The notes under the pieces were generated by a model. That model ran no database searches. It was given only the letters and a program-made list of their open reading frames with translations, and was not told the origin of the DNA. Source: Astragalus membranaceus (taxonomy: Eukaryota > Streptophyta > Magnoliopsida > Fabales > Fabaceae). From it: DNA of 64,000 nucleotides. Each line of letters begins with the position of its first letter. The stretch's first letter is position 1. Positions 1 to 10,227 of the stretch are shown here, piece by piece. The stretch lies in the NCBI GenBank assembly GCA_039519185.1, contig CM076854.1, positions 73,279,948-73,343,947 of the forward strand. Reading direction: 5' to 3'. A program made the position numbers and the translations under genes.

Positions 1-275
1 TTCCTCTCTTCTATTCTTTTCTTTCTTTAAACAAACACACACACACACACACACATATTTAAATAATAAATAAGTGGTAGCGTGGTCCAATTACCGTATC
101 GATCTTAATCCCCTATTTCGATTTCAATACTTTCTTGACCCGTATTATCCGGTTAACAATCTAATGTCATCCAATAAATAATTTTAGCACTCAATAAATT
201 TACCAGTTAAGTACTAAATTATTCCTACTGGGTTAACATCCAAATAATTCGCCTAATTATTTTGAGGATGTTACA
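1..275 (-). mobile_element. End of a Tekay-type LTR (element continues left of window)
   Basis: The segment resembles the last 300 bases of the Tekay-2 LTRs at 42050-42383 and 48500-48805. Shared blocks include a pyrimidine-rich stretch, a CA repeat where Tekay-2 has CA/AT repeats, the block around 'ttgacccgtattatccgg', and the LTR terminus 'gaggatgttaca' ending at 275. In Tekay-2 this end is the outer edge of a minus-strand element, or the inner edge next to its polypurine tract. No polypurine tract follows here, so 275 is taken as the outer edge of a minus-strand element or solo LTR inserted in the CACTA element. Confidence 0.75.
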
Positions 276-362
276 ACCGAAGAGGAACTTCTGGAGATTC
301 GTCAGCTTTGGGCAGAATTCTTTATGAAGATTCGTACAGAACAAAAGGATACACTCTTTTAG
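276..362 (+). pseudogene. Possible last exon of the CACTA transposase gene
   Basis: Immediately after the LTR boundary one plus-strand frame is open for 28 codons and ends in TAG at 360-362. It contains residues such as EELLEIRQLWAEFF, an amphipathic helix-like composition. It lies in the right place (shortly before the 3' subterminal repeats, on the strand that runs towards that end) for the C-terminus of a CACTA protein. Family membership cannot be shown from 28 residues. It may be chance coding. Confidence 0.3.
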
Positions 363-420
363 ATTTCCTAGTTTAATTTTTCTTTTAGAAATATTTTGTT
401 TTAGATACACTAGTTCCAAT

Positions 421-665
421 TTGTAAATTCTGGTTGTGTTATGGTTGTTTTGTTTGGGCAGAAATATTTTGTTATGGTTCTATGGTTTGTGCTGCTTCTG
501 GAGATTCGTCACTAGTTCCAATTGTGCTGCTTCTGTTATGGTTTGTGTTATGGTTGTCCGGGATAATTAGTCCCAATTTGTAAATTTGTAAATTTGTAAA
601 TTCTGGTTATGTTATGGTTGTCTAGTTAATTCCAATTGTGCTGCTTCTGTTATGGTTTGTGTTAG
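421..665 (+). repeat. Short imperfect direct repeats in the CACTA 3' region
   Basis: Blocks such as 'ttctggttgtgttatggttg', 'gtgctgcttctgttatggtt' and 'tagttccaattgtgctgctt' recur two to three times, and 'tttgtaaa' is repeated in tandem near 578-600. These look like local duplications in noncoding sequence before the subterminal repeats. Confidence 0.6.
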
Positions 666-714
666 CAGGTTCTTATAAGTTAGACGACCGGTATTGATAA
701 AAATTATCAAAATA

Positions 715-1201
715 AAAAAAGAAACTAGACATTTAGCATCGGTTGTTTAAAACAAGCGATGCTAAATGTCATTTTGTTTATCAAGAAAATGACATTTAGC
801 ATCGGTTATTTGGAACAACCGATGCTAAATGTATCAAAAAAAAAAAACATTTAGCATCATTTGTTTCAAATAACCAATGCTAAATGTATCAAAAATGACT
901 TTTAGCATCAGTTTTTGAAACAACTGATGCTAAATATCATTTTTTTATACAAAAATGACATTTAGCATCGGTTGTTTCAACTAACCGATGCTAAATGTCA
1001 TTTTCCAGACTGCAAAAACAATGATAAAAGGGACATTTAGCATCGGTTTTTAGAAAACCCGGTGCTAAATGTGACATTTAGCGTCGGGTAAATAGCCGAC
1101 GCTAAAAGTCTTTCTTTTAACATCGCGGGATTTAACATCGGCCGATAACCGACGCTAAATGTCCAAAATAACCGACACTAAATGTCTTTTCTGCACTAGT
1201 G
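715..1201. repeat. CACTA subterminal inverted repeats and terminus
   Basis: At least six palindromic units of the form GACATTTAGCATCGGTT-spacer-AACCGATGCTAAATGTC are visible (around 730-775, 787-832, 846-890, 898-935, 957-1000, 1031-1075), followed by related GCGTCGG/CCGACGC pairs to 1180. Each can fold into a hairpin with a stem of about 17 bp. Known CACTA elements carry such arrays as transposase binding sites. The terminal repeat is at 1188-1201. Confidence 0.8.
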
Positions 1202-1638
1202 ATTTGAAGAATGCAGGCAGAGAGGATCAACATGTTCTTGAATCTTGATTTGATTCGCCATGGAAGTGGAAAATCAAAACCTAAAAAATGATTTCTAAAG
1301 AAGGAAGAAGATCATAGAAATGAGAAATTTCTGAGAGATTCAGAGTGTGGAAGAACTATCTTTCAACTATTGCCATATTGAAGGTACCGTAGAATCAAGA
1401 AGAGTGAAATGAAAAGCAATTTCATTGATTGATTGAATAACTTTACAACTAGCTATTTAAACAAAGTGTAGAAACTCCAATAGAAGTAACAGAATACATA
1501 CCCTCCTAACTAATTGTAACTAACAACTAATTGTTTTTTGCCAGAATGATATTTCATTAAAGGGGTAACTACATTGCTACATCGAATTGAGATGAATCAA
1601 AATATACATCAAACGAACCCTAATTTAAAAATGAGTAT
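1202..1638. other. Unclassified AT-rich sequence
   Basis: I see no gene or recognised element here. A stretch near 1420-1470 with alternating 'attgattgattgaataac' is of low complexity. Confidence 0.4.
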
Positions 1639-2008
1639 TCAAGAACTCGTAAACTTCGTGACGATTTTGGTTCCTTCAGAGAAGGCGTGCTTGGCAAGCT
1701 CACCAGGAAGAACAAGGACGACGACAGTCTGACTCTTGCGAGATGAGCTATCGTAGGCTTGTAGCGAGCAAGTCTCGATGATTCTTGTTCATGATTCCCA
1801 TATGTCTCGCTGGAAATCTCGATGTCAGGGTGCACTTGCATCAGAACTTTGAAGATGTAAATCTTGTAGGTCTCAACGCTCTTTGCCTTCCTCTTCTTCT
1901 TGTCACTGGAGGTTGCGTCCTTCGGGATCTCCTTCCCCGCCCTCATCTTCTCTTCCAGAGCTTTCTCTGGTGGCTTCTTCTCCGGGGTTTTTTCTCTCCC
2001 TTGGTCAT
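1639..2008 (-). pseudogene. Histone H2B pseudogene
   Basis: Read on the minus strand from an ATG at 2006-2008, the sequence follows plant histone H2B from the lysine-rich N-terminal tail into the histone fold. It includes recognisable stretches such as SSDKKKRKAKSVETYKIYIF and KVLMQVHPDIEISS, then the C-terminal EGTK-VTKFTSS region ending at a TGA at 1639-1641. A functional H2B is about 140-150 residues. Here the tail is shifted out of frame soon after the start, about 35 bases of the central helix are missing after the MGI-type motif, and further small indels shift frame before the C-terminus. No introns are seen, but plant H2B genes are usually intronless, so a retrocopy cannot be told from a decayed duplicate. 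No nucleosome function is possible. Confidence 0.85.
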
Positions 2009-3446
2009 TGATGAAGTGTGCGCGAAGGTTAAAGAATGGAAGTGCAGAGGTTTGAAAAAGAGAGAAAGAGGAGTGATGGATTTGTTCTACTAAAAACTAA
2101 TGATAATAACTGGAATTGATTAATGTTTTGGACCCATCACTTGCATGGTAATGGGCCAATTGCAAGACAGCCCAATACTTGGAAGCGCTAAGCCCAATAT
2201 GGAGAAACTTCTAGAGTAAGCCCATTTACTCCACTATATATACCACCACTCACTCCTAGAAAATGTATGATTTCTCCACTCCTCTCATATGCTCAATCTT
2301 TATCATAGACTGACTTGGGAGTCAGGGTGCTTGCAGGTTGCGGCCTCACCACATTTCTCAATGGAGCTACGGGCACCGTCGGAACCATCTCGGCCATTCC
2401 ATCTCAGTCACATCATCTCAGGCGTATCATCTCAGATCTCGGATTCACTATCTCAGCATCGCCACCGAGAGGTATTACTCTTTAGCTTCTCCGCTTGGTG
2501 AGCATCTCAGCCAATTACTCGAACAAGACTTGCATTCTGTACAGTTCATTGGCGACCACAGTGACAGCGCTTTCTTCGTTCTCTTTTATCTCATGATGGA
2601 GGTGATTTTAGCGGGCTCGGCCTCCCCATGGCCACCGATGCTGACGTTGTCATCAAAGTCAACAGCTCACCTCAACCAAGTCTAATGCATTGGGGATTAC
2701 CAGATTCGCTTGAACTTTAGTTCACAAGCTGCTGCAGTTCGGCTAATGATCTTGGTTTGGTGCGTGAAATCCACTATCCAACATCATTGGACATGTGTAC
2801 TTCTGATTGAATTTTTTTCTACAATCTTACTCCAATTTTACATTATGCTGTTACAGAAAGGGCGGGGATAGCGCTGCATTGACGACCGGTCTTGCTCACA
2901 ATACAGAAATCGAGCTGCGATTCCCATCAATCAAAATGGCAACACAATCGCCAAGGTAACCAGCGCCGATCACGTATGCTCCACCCTTATCCCAGCAATG
3001 TTTATTGTTCACCCTCGGATGGAACAACAGCCTTGCAACAAGCAGAATAAGACCTTGGCTCGTTGTAGCATTAAGCCATGTTCTTTTCTTCGCTGTGGGA
3101 TGTTCCAACTTCGGCAGCTGCATTCCCGACATCAAAAACAATTAGGCCTCAAGCTTCAAAATTGGAGCAACATCTCCCATCACACGCCCACAACGATAGG
3201 AATTGTGTCTCGGAAAGAGCTGACACGAAATCACTTCTTTGATTTCAATCCCAATAAGTTAAGGCCTCAAATAATTCGATTCTTTTCTACTGATATGCAC
3301 TCATGGTGAAGCACCTGATTCATCACACGTCCGGTCCTAGAAAGGCACACTTAACTCTTGCCTCCAAGGAATTTCAACTCCGCCATGTTGCAATAAAAAT
3401 GTTCCAAAATATTCTCATTTTCCCTTCACGTCCATTCACGCTTAGT
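2009..3446. other. Degraded region with a possible LTR/TRIM remnant
   Basis: Nothing here is firmly identified. Around 2305-2345 'actgacttgggagtcagggtgcttgcaggt' resembles the U5 end of Tat/Retand-type LTRs. Around 2549-2570 'ttggcgaccacagtgac' resembles a decayed primer binding site of the TTGGCGCCCACCGTGGGGC type. Together they suggest an old LTR element without coding capacity at roughly 2100-2700. Open frames on the plus strand here are short and show no conserved domain. Confidence 0.3.
2896..3141 (-). pseudogene. Unrecognised 81-codon open frame, possible exon remnant
   Basis: The minus-strand frame has hydrophobic stretches (LILLVARLLF; AYVIGAGYLGDCVAIL) that could be membrane segments. 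A GTGAGC that could be a 5' splice site lies just before the stop, so this may be one exon of a decayed host gene. I do not recognise the family. It could be chance. Confidence 0.2.
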
Positions 3447-3453
3447 AATTTTT

Positions 3454-4004
3454 AGGCAAAATTACACTAAGGGTCCTTTAAGTTATTTAATTGTAAAAAC
3501 TTAGTCCTTTAAGTTTTTTTTGTACCACTTAGGTCCTTTAACTTACATAACGTGAACGTCGTTAGTCCTTTTTTCATTTTCCGTTACAAAAATGCCCAAT
3601 TGGCACTAATAGAGTTGGCATGGCCGTGAGAGAGCCTACGTGTCATATGTCTTGTAACAATTGGGTTAAGACTACCATCATGTTAATATTTGGTCCTTTC
3701 AACTTAAATGAAGAAGAAGATTAACCATTTATTTTTTAAAAAATTTAAGTTGAAAGTACCATATTGTTATATGACAATAGTCTTAAATGACCAAATTGTT
3801 ACAATGACAGATGAAACGTAGGCTCCGTCATGGCCACGTTGGTTCCATTAGTGCCAACTGGGTTTTTTTTGTAACGAAAAATGAAAAAAGGACTAACGGT
3901 GTACACGTTATGTAACATAAATGAACTAAGTGTTACGAAAAAAATTTAAAGGACCAACTTGTTACAATTAAATAACTTAAATGATCCCTAGTGTAATTTT
4001 GCCT
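3454..4004. mobile_element. 551 bp MITE with long terminal inverted repeats
   Basis: The left end AGGCAAAATTACACTA at 3454 is mirrored by TAGTGTAATTTTGCCT ending at 4004. Inverted similarity continues inward for about 200 bases on each side ('ggtcctttaagttatttaattg' against 'caattaaataacttaaatgatc'), with a short AT-rich centre near 3720-3760. The 7-base direct repeat AATTTTT flanks it exactly (3447-3453 and 4005-4011). There is no coding capacity. Long TIRs fit a Mutator-like non-autonomous element, but a 7 bp duplication is short for that superfamily, so the assignment is open. Confidence 0.8.
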
Positions 4005-4011
4005 AATTTTT

Positions 4012-5259
4012 AAATGTCGATCCACACAAGGCCTAAAGGTGGGCAGCTATATATATTTCTCTCAAAGAAGTTGTGAACCAAGGTATTAATATTGAGGTCT
4101 GAATCAATTCGCCACGCCAACAACATCATGGAGATCCTGAATTCATAAGTGATGTGTTAACCAAGGTGTTAACTCACATCAATCTATAATCCAACCTCGT
4201 CGCGGGATTCTACATTCAGGTTCAATTTTCCATTTTTGAACATTTGAATAGTTCAATTTTCCATTTTTGAACATTTGAATATTTATTTAGGATCATACAA
4301 GATACATGTTTATATCTATTTGCGATGGATTCCTAATCTATAAGCAATTAGTAATCATTCTCATTACATTTACTTAATTGTTTTTGCCTAAAATCTAAAG
4401 GACTAGCGTACACATTCACCATATGATACTGCAAACATCGAAATCATGCTTAGGTCCTCATTGTTTTAAGTGGATGATATGGTACCTTATGATCTGCTCT
4501 ATTTCTTTATGGCGTCCCATTAATGCATGATAAATGAGCATTATGTACACACGTTGTTATTCCCATTTTCGCCTAACCCAGCACTGATCACTCGGATAAC
4601 GGTATGTTTCTTCGAAGTTTGTGTTTGGCTTTTCTGACAGGAATTAATGATGAGTGGGGGTGGGGGGAGGGCTAAAAGCTCCGATACAACCTGCCCCATA
4701 TATATGAAGTTGCTACTCCGCTCCACCGGTGTGGCCATTAGTCCTGTGATGTGGTAAACTTGTATGCATGTACCACCTACATAGAAAGAAGATTGGCTCA
4801 AGTGAAGGACTGCAATTGAATTTTAAATATTTTGCAGAGAATTCCCTTCCGATGAAAAAGAATGGGAGAGAACCCAACCTCGTACAAGGATCATATTGTC
4901 ACATTTACTTGGATGAATGCAATTGCAGGGACGAATTCGACTCTATGCACTTGTACCAAGGTGCTATGCCACGAGATGCTATGCCTTAGCAGATACGAAG
5001 TGTCTGGAACACTTGTATCTTCCATTCCATTTCAAATGTACATATCTCACTTGCAAAAAAATTGTAAGCTAGCTTGTGTCTCTTGTTTTGTTTTAGGGAC
5101 GAGATAGACTCAAAGCACTTTCTAAGGGAAACAACCTTAGGAGATAATGAATTGAATCTTAAGTAGTCTATCAGTGGTGCAAAGCGGCTTTGTGCCCCTT
5201 TTCAGTAGGGGAGCGAAAGGTTAGACCTTAGAATGTCAGTGAACAGCGGTTCTTCTAAT
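4012..5259. other. No recognised gene or element
   Basis: AT-rich sequence with only short open frames. A 31-base unit around 'ttcaattttccatttttgaa' is duplicated in tandem at about 4218-4280. A frame at 4541-4801 (-) has no recognisable domain. Confidence 0.4.
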
Positions 5260-5904
5260 CTTCCATTTTCAATTTGCTTTCCAATGAGCACAATTTCAGA
5301 AGCTGATTCTCTCTCTACCTCTCAACCTCTATTTCGAAACTTAAAGCTTCAATGGTGAAGATGGTGGAGCATTGAGTTGTTGTGGCTTGCATGTTCAGTT
5401 TTCTTGCTATCAAGGGTGAAGTCTTAAGCTTGTATTTCAAAATAGGAGGAAGTGGTGAGGATCCAGTTGCTGTTCCAGCGTTCTAGTGTAGCGATTTCCG
5501 TTTTGGAAATCGGTTCGGTTTCTAGCGGGGATAGTTCGTTGTTTTCGGTTCGACGATCTCGTCTCTCGGCTTAACTCTCGGATTTCGTCAACGGGTGAGT
5601 TCTACTCACGGATAGGGATATTTTTATGTGTCATGAAAACATATCGGTTTTGAGTCATAAGGAATTATCCGTTTTCGAAAGATTTTGGAACCGAAAACCG
5701 TTTTCGAGAAATATCGCGTTTTTACGGTTTTTATGGAATTGTTGAACAATTTACGAAGTTGTGATTAAATTGTTGAAATAAAATGATTTGTATACTATCT
5801 GGAATATTTGGGATTTTCTGAGTTTCAGGAGTGATCGATATTAGAAATCGAATTGGGCGAAAACGGAAAGCGGAATTGAGAAATAGGTGAATTTTTGGAA
5901 ACAG

Positions 5905-6095
5905 ACACAGGTCGCACGGACCGTGCGCCCCTAGGCACGGACCGGGCGCCTGCTACGGGTTGGCTTAATTGGAAAAATAACGGGACGCCCGGACCGTGTG
6001 CCCCTGGGCACAGATCGTGCGCCCCTTTCGGTTTGGATTGTGTGATTCTGGTAAATCACGCACGGGTCGTGCGCCCCTGGGCACGGACCATGCGT
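5905..6095 (+). repeat. CG-rich repeat patch in Tekay-1 LTR
   Basis: Four imperfect copies of a word like GCACGGACCGTGCGCCCCTG lie in an otherwise AT-rich LTR. The homologous place in Tekay-2 and Tekay-3 LTRs carries a different CG-rich repeat. Confidence 0.7.
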
Positions 6096-6314
6096 GAGCT
6101 TCTGTCACCGATTCCCGATTTCTCATTCTGGAGCTCCGTTTGATCGCGAACCTTTTCTAATCTCTTTCTCATTCATTTAAAAAGGAATTGCCGAATTGAA
6201 AACCGTATTTTGAACTTGTTCAACTCATGATTTTGAAAAAGAGCTTCAAAAGCATATTTGATTGAAAAACCGAAACCCTAGTATACGTGTGGGTACACCG
6301 TCTGATGGACTGAC

Positions 6315-6352
<38 letters not shown>

Positions 6353-6617
6353 CGTCAATTGAATATGATTATAATGCCGGAGGTCTTATGAATTCCTCAA
6401 AACGGATTATAGATCGATATGGATATTGTTTATCCAACTATTATGTGATTGATCCTTTGGTGATCGAAAAGATATAAATTATCTAACTCTCGAGAATTTG
6501 ATGTGTATTGTCATATGTATCGCGTTGGGTGACGACCCGACAAGTAGCATACTAGGAAGGGAAGTCATGAGCCCTCACCCTAGGCCCTGTATACGTCTTG
6601 CCGTGGTCAATTCATTG

Positions 6618-6768
6618 TTTACCGGGATTAGCAAGCGTTGTGCAGCCGGTTTGTGCTAAGGTTAGACACATGGTTTCCGGGATTAGCAATCGTTGTGCAG
6701 GCGGATCATGTTAAATTCAATTCACGATTTGCCGGGATTAGCAATTGTTGTGCAGTCGGCATTTCGAT
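6618..6768 (+). repeat. CCGGGATTAGC hairpin array in Tekay-1 LTR
   Basis: Three units of about 50 bases, each with CCGGGATTAGCAA(G/T)..GTTGTGCAG.CGG, allow a short stem between CCGG-type ends. Related arrays occur in all Tekay-type LTRs of the window. A (TA)n run lies upstream at 6320-6343. Confidence 0.7.
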
Positions 6769-7232
6769 TAATGAATAAGACATTGTTATGTCAGCTTATA
6801 TTGTAACGGTTTAATAATTGAACCGAGTGTCAGTGAGGGGGCACGGTAGGACTCACTGAGATAATGTTATCTCACCCAATCCATATTTGTTGTTTTTTTC
6901 AGAGAAGCAGGGAAAATGGAAGACTATTATGCACGAGTAGTTGGTATACTCTCGGAGGTGCTGAATACTTAGTCATGTTTATCCCTTGTTCTTTTGGGAG
7001 TTCTATTTGGTTGTATAAACTTGTATTAGTTATGAGTTTTACGAACCGTTTTATGTTTCTGTGTGGTATTTGGACTTGGGTATTGTATTCCGTTTGGTAT
7101 GGAACCAATGAACTTCTATTTTTATGAAGTAATGCTATTTCCGCATCTTTAAACAGGAACTGTCTCCTCTGAATTTCCGCATCTGTGCATCTTAAGTGTC
7201 TCTACATGTTAGAAATACTGGGGTGTTACCTT

Positions 7233-7244
7233 TGGTATCAGAGC
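7233..7244 (+). promoter_or_regulatory. Primer binding site of Tekay-1 (tRNA-iMet type)
   Basis: TGGTATCAGAGC follows two bases after the LTR end. This is the standard complement of the initiator tRNA-Met 3' end used by Tekay/Del and many other plant LTR elements. Confidence 0.9.
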
Positions 7245-7365
7245 GGTTCGACCTAGTCAGACTTAGATGTTAAGAGTCTTTTACGTCTTGAGTCTGATTC
7301 TTCTTAGTATGCTATTAGACATTGAGCCTGATCAACTTAATACTTTGTGCATATTTCACAGAATC

Positions 7366-7554
7366 ATGGCTGGAAGAGGTAGGAGAAACCCACCTGTTGA
7401 TCCTCATCAAGAATGGATGCAAAATGTCATCGAGACTCAGCAGAAGATGATGAATGACATGATGCTAATGCAACAACAACAGATGGCTCAGATGGCTCAA
7501 ATGCAACAGATGCATCAGATGCCTCAACCCCAACCAGCTGAGCCAGTCAATGTC
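7366..7554 (+). pseudogene. Tekay-1 gag, N-terminal part
   Basis: The first ATG after the primer site, preceded by about 120 bases of leader, opens a frame beginning MAGRGRRNPPVDPHQEWMQ. A Met/Gln-rich stretch (residues 22-50) follows, then a Pro-rich linker, as in the N-terminus of Tekay/Del capsid precursors. The frame is interrupted after 63 codons by the solo LTR starting at 7555 and resumes in the same sense at 13657. Gag would form the virus-like particle in the cytoplasm. The gene is split but shows no other damage in the visible part. Confidence 0.85.
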
Positions 7555-8474
7555 TGTAACACCCCCTTCAAATCAACTAGAATTTAATTAATTTAAAATC
7601 AGAGCTTTCAAAAACTTTTCAATGCAACCACAAGAGGGTGCCACATTTACGTCAACAACATATATAATAACGCCAAATTAATTCATTAAGTCATAAAGCA
7701 CGAGATACATAGCACCACAGTCAACATAATTATCCTGTTTAGTCTACGTCAACACAAATATAAAAAAAACCATCGCAGCGGAAATATATCAGGTCTTGAA
7801 ATATCGAAATACATCACCAAAATAAAAGTTTTGGGACATCAAATAAAACGACAATAAACTAAGACGCCCTCCGGTGCTACGTATCAGAGCAGACTCAACC
7901 AACTAGAAAAAGGTACTAGATCACCTTCACTCGTTATCACCTGCACGTTGCCGACATGAGAAGCAACATAAAAGCAGTAGGGTGAGTCTCTTTAAATAAA
8001 TAATAACAAATAAGATAAGCGTCATATTAGAGAAAACGATTAACAACACCGAATCACAGCAATATTAATATACACCGTCATTTTATATCATCAAGAACAA
8101 CACCGAAGGTATGAATAGTGCATGAAGTGTAACCCAGCTCCTAGGACATATGCATGTGGATCCATCATCACCTTAATAATAGCCTTGAGGGCACTCACCA
8201 AAATAAGGCCGAAGCCTTCTGCTCACCAATCATTTATCATAAGGCCGAAGCCTTCTGCTCACCAACAAATGCACATGATTATGTGACGCCATGAACAATG
8301 CACCATACACACCAAAATAATGCAATAGCATACTCACCAATAATTTAATTAACTCACCAATGATTTTATTAACTCACCAATAATTTACTTCACCATTATA
8401 TGTATGTCACCATTAACACACCAATTACACCGTTCACCAAGTAAATATGGATTAAATTGTCACAAAAGGACTCA

Positions 8475-8790
8475 AACAGCACCATTAAAAAAACAGCAAT
8501 AGCAACTTTTTAAAAAAGCAGCAACAGCAACATTTTGAAAAAAACAGCAACAGCAACATTTTGAAAAACAGCAACAGCAACATTTTAAAAAAATAGCAAC
8601 AACAACCTTTTTTTTAAAAAAACAGCAACAGCAACATTTTGAAAAACAGCAACAGCAACCTTTTAAAAACAGGAACAGCAACATTTTGAAAAAAACAGCA
8701 ACAACAGCATTTTAAAAAAACAGCAACAGCAACCCTTTTTAAAAAAAACAGCAACAACAACCTTTTTTAAAAAAAAACAGCAACAGCAAC
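8475..8790. repeat. Tandem array of ACAGCAACAGCAACATTTT units
   Basis: About ten units of 25-35 bases alternate 'aacagcaacagcaac' with a run 'attttgaaaaaa' of variable length. It produces a spurious Cys/Phe-rich open frame on the minus strand. Confidence 0.9.
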
Positions 8791-8799
8791 ACTCACGCA

Positions 8800-9080
8800 C
8801 ATGGGGCAGCCACGTTTTGGCGCCCACCCACCTAGCACACACACACGCACAAAATCAAGCAACATGTCACACGCCTAACCGACAACACGGACACACAACA
8901 CACCACACGCACCAAGCACAAGGGCAAGCCAATTTGGCGCCCTCACTCCTAGCACAAGACACGCACAAGGGGCTGCCACACTTGGCGCCCCACCGTGCCA
9001 CACACACACACAACACGCATGGGCAGCCACATTTGGCGCCCACGCCTAGCACATACCCACGGCACACCATGCCAAATCAA
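8800..9080. repeat. Degenerate repeat with TTTGGCGCCC core
   Basis: Four units carry GGGCAGCCAC or a variant, then TTTGGCGCCC, then a C/A-rich tail with 'cctagcacacac' (cores near 8816, 8933, 8982, 9032). Spacing varies from 49 to 117 bases. The core resembles the primer binding site of some Tat-lineage elements, but no LTR is adjacent. Confidence 0.7.
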
Positions 9081-10219
9081 GCAACATACACGCACAACAC
9101 CTCAACATCATTCATTCGAGCAATTCAACAAACACCTAACCACTCTCACATTTTTCCCATTCAATTTCATTGGGTCAATATAACAAACACCCTACATACA
9201 CCATTAGCAATCAAAATTCATCTCAACACCCTGTCATACCCCAATTTTGTCCGGCTTAGGTCAAAACCCTAATTTTCCCCAAAAATAAATAAATAAGAGA
9301 AAAGAGCATCATGCATTGCATTTAGGGTTATAGAAGTCATTTCAAAGTTTCTAAAATCATTTTTGGAGTTGGAATGTACTTTTGGACAATTTAGGGTTTT
9401 TCAGTGCAAAAGGGTGTTTTAGTCATTTCGCAAATAAGGGATGTTTTCTCAGAACAAGCCACTTAACATGCATCCCAAGGTCTTAGAGGTCATCCCTAGG
9501 GGGAAAAGTCATTTTTAAAGTGAAAATGTGCATTGGGCAAAAACTAGGGTTTTTAGGGTGAAAGGGCATTTTAGTCATTTCACACTAAAAGCGGTTTTTT
9601 CGTCCCAAATCATCGAACCATCACCAAAGGATTATTTGAGGAAGATTTGTGCTTAGTTGTGATTTTTTTTGTGCGCATAAATATTAAGTCTCCTAGCATA
9701 AAACTCATTTTTCGAACAAAAGGGCAAAATGGTCATTTTCGCTAGAATGGGGCCCAAAATCAATTTTGGGAATGGTGTTGTCATGGAATTTTGGGCCCAA
9801 TGATTGAATCCTAGGATGAGCCCAAAATAGAAAAAAAATCTTCATGGGATAATCAAAAGGAATAAAAAAAAGAATAATCAAGGAAAGGAAAGGATAATTA
9901 CCAAGGTAGTGGGGAACAAAAAGTACAATGACAACTTGCATTTTTTCCCTCTCCTTCCCTCCTCATGGCTGAGAATTTCATCCCTCCTTTCACCCTCATT
10001 TGTTGTGTTTCCTCAACACCCTCAATCCATGTGATGATGAATCTCCACCCTCCATTCAAATTTAAAGTCTAATCCTAGTGCACCTCTCAAAGCCAATGAC
10101 TAAAATACCCTCTAACTTGGTGACCAAGTTCAAATTAATTTTATTTATTAATATTCAGCTGAATATTAATTGATTTAATTGGTTTGATTACCATTTTACC
10201 CCAAAGCTCACTCCCACCC

Positions 10220-10227
10220 TATAAATA
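10220..10227 (+). promoter_or_regulatory. Putative TATA box of the solo Ogre-type LTR
   Basis: TATAAATA is followed by a CT/CA-rich leader ('cccctttcattttcc...tcactc'), at the position equivalent to the TATAAATA in the Ogre LTRs at 15070 and 29639. Confidence 0.6.

Larger units (their letters stand above)
276..1201 (+). mobile_element. 3' end of a CACTA (En/Spm-type) DNA transposon
   Basis: The sequence ends in 'ctgcactagtg' at 1201, the inverted form of a CACTAGTGCAG terminus. The preceding 460 bases are packed with direct and inverted copies of a short word around 'acatttagcatcggtt', as expected for CACTA subterminal repeats bound by the transposase. The 5' part is cut off by the LTR at 1-275. 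The 3 bp target duplication cannot be checked because the other end is outside the window. Confidence 0.8.
5260..7230 (+). mobile_element. 5' LTR of Tekay-1 (left boundary unresolved)
   Basis: From about 5590 the sequence aligns by eye with the Tekay-3 LTR (33926-35492). It shares 'gggtgagttctactcacgga', 'cattatccgttttcgaaaga'-type blocks, a CG-rich patch, a CCGGGATTAGC repeat array, the 'cactgagataa...tctcacccaatccatatttgttg' segment, and an end 'ggggtgttac' at 7230 directly before the primer site. No TGTAACACCC start is found upstream, so the 5' part is divergent or truncated. The position of 5260 is only a guess based on where a leader-like pyrimidine-rich segment begins. This is the outermost element of the nest. 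Confidence 0.7.

Noticed and set aside
4541..4989. Overlapping short frames on both strands as a possible gene
   Set aside because: No conserved motif, no consistent exon structure, and composition like the surrounding noncoding sequence.
7233..7244. tRNA-Met gene (also at 35495 and 46345)
   Set aside because: Only the 12-base complement of the tRNA 3' end is present, directly next to an LTR: primer binding sites.
8472..8684. Cys/Phe-rich small protein on the minus strand, resembling a cysteine-rich peptide
   Set aside because: It is the reverse reading of the CAGCAACAGCAAC tandem array and has no start context or cysteine spacing of a known family.
8817..9272. His/Thr-rich 151-codon frame on the plus strand
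   Set aside because: Composed of CA-rich repeats inside a solo LTR, and it runs across the boundary into the Ogre-type LTR at 9232.
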